This document shows, in pieces, positions 6,798-8,035 of a stretch of 8,035 nucleotides of DNA. This stretch comes from Bacteroidota bacterium (GTDB taxonomy: Bacteria; CLD3; SB21). Under the pieces are notes generated by a model. That model was not told the DNA's origin. It searched no databases and saw only the letters and a program-made list of their open reading frames with translations. The stretch spans positions 1 through 8,035 of the forward strand of contig JAGQUY010000186.1 of the NCBI GenBank assembly GCA_020438245.1. Reading direction: 5' to 3'. Each line of letters starts with the position of its first letter. Position 1 is the first letter of the stretch. Made by a program: the position numbers and the translations under genes.

Positions 6798-7676
6798 ATG
6801 GACAAATCAATCTCCGACCAGGTAGACAAGATCTTGACCCAACTTCGGTCAGGGGCGGTTGTACCTGTTTCCTCAGCGAAATCCTGCGGGTGCAGGGACA
6901 CAGTCGACTGCCAATGTGCGGTTCAGCACGAGCCCGAAGTGGTAGACCACTTTATTGAATGCGGGGCCTGCCGTATTTCCTCCACGTTGGGTATAAGTCC
7001 CGCAAAAGAAAAAATTGGGCGCTTGATCGATCACACGCTTCTCAAGCCCGATGCCACTTCAGCGGAAATCGACCAACTATGTGCGGAAGCTGCCAAGTAT
7101 TGTTTTGCCTCCGTATGTGTAAATCCCTGTTGGGTGATGCGATGCGCCAAATTGCTTCACAGATCAGGTGTCGTTGTCTGCACGGTCGTTGGCTTTCCCT
7201 TGGGGGCGACGAGCACACAAGCCAAAGCGCTCGAAACACAAACGGCGGTATCCCACGGCGCACAAGAAATCGACATGGTCATAAATGTAGGCTGGTTGAA
7301 ATCCGGCGAATACGATCTGGTCAAGCGTGACATCCATGAAGTTGTCCGACACGCGGGCAGGCAGGTTCCCGTCAAGGTAATTCTGGAAACGTGTCTGCTC
7401 ACCGATGAAGAAAAAATCAAAGCCTGTTTGCTTGCCAAGGAAGCCGGCGCTAGCTACGTGAAAACGTCCACCGGGTTCAGTAAAGGGGGCGCCACCTCTG
7501 CGGATGTAGCCCTGATGCGCAAGGTGGTAGGTACGCGCTTGGGGGTCAAAGCTTCCGGAGGTGTTCGCTCTTACGAGGACGCGTTGGCCATGGTGGAATC
7601 GGGAGCGACACGCATCGGTGCAAGTGCAAGCGTAAAGATAGTTTCCGGCAAACCGGACGGCACCAGCTCTTACTAA
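6798..7676 (+). CDS. deoC: DeoC, deoxyribose-phosphate aldolase with cysteine-rich N-terminal extension
   Basis: Class I aldolase that splits 2-deoxyribose 5-phosphate to glyceraldehyde 3-phosphate and acetaldehyde, the final step of deoxynucleoside breakdown. It has 292 residues. The barrel domain starts near residue 72 (IGRLIDHTLLKPDAT, 73-87). Active-site signatures are intact: EIDMVINVG (157-165) with Asp159, VKTSTGFSKGGAT (221-233) with Schiff-base Lys222, and GVKASGGVRS (249-258) with Lys251. The C-terminus ends in SSY, matching the C-terminal tyrosine of longer DeoC proteins. Residues 1-70 form an extension with six cysteines (30, 32, 38, 40, 55, 58), arranged CxC, CxC and CxxC; metal or Fe-S binding is inferred only from spacing. 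The ATG at 6798 has GAG (6788-6790) seven bases upstream; an alternative TTG at 6786 would overlap the ltaE stop. The stop codon shares one base with a possible fbp ATG. It probably works with the NupC transporter encoded divergently. Confidence 0.94.
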   Translation: MDKSISDQVDKILTQLRSGAVVPVSSAKSCGCRDTVDCQCAVQHEPEVVDHFIECGACRISSTLGISPAKEKIGRLIDHTLLKPDATSAEIDQLCAEAAKYCFASVCVNPCWVMRCAKLLHRSGVVVCTVVGFPLGATSTQAKALETQTAVSHGAQEIDMVINVGWLKSGEYDLVKRDIHEVVRHAGRQVPVKVILETCLLTDEEKIKACLLAKEAGASYVKTSTGFSKGGATSADVALMRKVVGTRLGVKASGGVRSYEDALAMVESGATRIGASASVKIVSGKPDGTSSY

Positions 7677-7697
7677 TGTCCATTAAAACCACCGAGC

Positions 7698-7702
7698 GGG
7701 GG
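7698..7702 (+). promoter_or_regulatory. Likely ribosome binding site of fbp
   Basis: GGGGG, with GAG four bases upstream of it, lies three bases before the ATG at 7706. The earlier in-frame ATG at 7676 has no purine-rich leader, so this element favours the downstream start. Confidence 0.35.
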
Positions 7703-7705
7703 AAC

Positions 7706-8035
7706 ATGCCTCACCGAATTAAGACCATTGAGCGACATATCATTGAACAAGAACGTGAGCATCCGCTGGCCACCGGCGAACTCAGCGGTCTATTATCGGA
7801 TATTGCTCTTGCGGGAAAAATCATTTCCAAAGAAGTGAACCGTGCCGGATTGGCAAACCTGATCGGTGTTACCGGCGAAGAAAATGTTCACGGCGAAGCG
7901 GTCAAGAAGCTCGATTCGTACTCGCACGATACGCTCGTGAAAATTATTTCCGGGGGCCGTGGGCAGATCTTCATGCTGGGCTCCGAAGAAATGGAACATC
8001 CGCTGAGTTTAAAGGACAGCCTTCCCGATGGCGGT
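7706..8035 (+). CDS. fbp: Class I fructose-1,6-bisphosphatase, N-terminal part; runs off the right edge
   Basis: Hydrolyses fructose 1,6-bisphosphate to fructose 6-phosphate in gluconeogenesis, in the cytoplasm, with a divalent metal. The first 110 residues are present, about one third of the usual 330 or so. Seen in order are RIKTIERHIIEQE (4-16), GELSGLLSDIALAGKIISKE (24-43), NLIGVTGEENVHGEAVKKLD (51-70), and FMLGSEEME (89-97), whose Glu pair (94-95) matches the metal-binding SEE of class I enzymes. The WDG-type and later metal ligands are outside the window. I prefer the ATG at 7706 because family proteins usually start this close to the ITIE-like segment. The in-frame ATG at 7676 would add ten residues and overlaps the deoC stop as TAATG. 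The frame is open to the window edge with no stop. It could use triose phosphate released by DeoC to rebuild hexose. Confidence 0.92.
   Translation, partial: MPHRIKTIERHIIEQEREHPLATGELSGLLSDIALAGKIISKEVNRAGLANLIGVTGEENVHGEAVKKLDSYSHDTLVKIISGGRGQIFMLGSEEMEHPLSLKDSLPDGG

Noticed and set aside
6827..6975. DeoC cysteine-rich N-terminus as a separate small metal-binding gene
   Set aside because: It is in frame and continuous with the aldolase domain, with no stop or ribosome binding site between them.

Overview
The window is a compact stretch of bacterial chromosome with eight protein-coding genes in two divergent groups, and about 97% of it is coding. I see no rRNA, tRNA, insertion sequence, CRISPR array, phage gene or convincing terminator. 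Both operons run off the window edges.

Minus-strand group, in transcription order (right to left): coaE (dephospho-CoA kinase), a NupC-type nucleoside transporter, a one-pass membrane protein joining an AsmA-like N-terminal region to a GT51 peptidoglycan glycosyltransferase domain, a CPBP-family membrane protein that lacks the usual catalytic residues, and the first 214 codons of selA (selenocysteine synthase). After a 95-base gap between coaE and nupC, the genes are separated by 10 bases, then 2 bases, then overlap by 4. They look like one transcription unit, with translational coupling between the CPBP gene and selA.

Plus-strand group (left to right): ltaE (low-specificity threonine aldolase), deoC (deoxyribose-phosphate aldolase with an unusual six-cysteine N-terminal extension), and the first part of fbp (class I fructose-1,6-bisphosphatase). 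These genes are also almost touching. DeoC splits deoxyribose 5-phosphate to glyceraldehyde 3-phosphate and acetaldehyde. Threonine aldolase splits threonine to glycine and acetaldehyde. FBPase acts in gluconeogenesis. With the divergent nucleoside importer, the block can be read as nucleoside salvage feeding triose phosphate and acetaldehyde into central metabolism; this is an inference from gene order.

Organism: the GT51 protein is of the long, transpeptidase-free kind with an ASTISMQ motif and an IIEWG motif, which I associate with Bacteroidota and relatives. Together with selA and a mid-range GC content this suggests a member of the wider FCB group (for example a Calditrichota, Marinimicrobia or KSB1-like lineage) rather than a typical Bacteroidota. 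This is a low-confidence inference. Most of the window is housekeeping. The points most worth a second look are the CPBP protein without catalytic residues coupled to selA and the cysteine-rich extension on DeoC. I found no clear evidence of a wholly new system.
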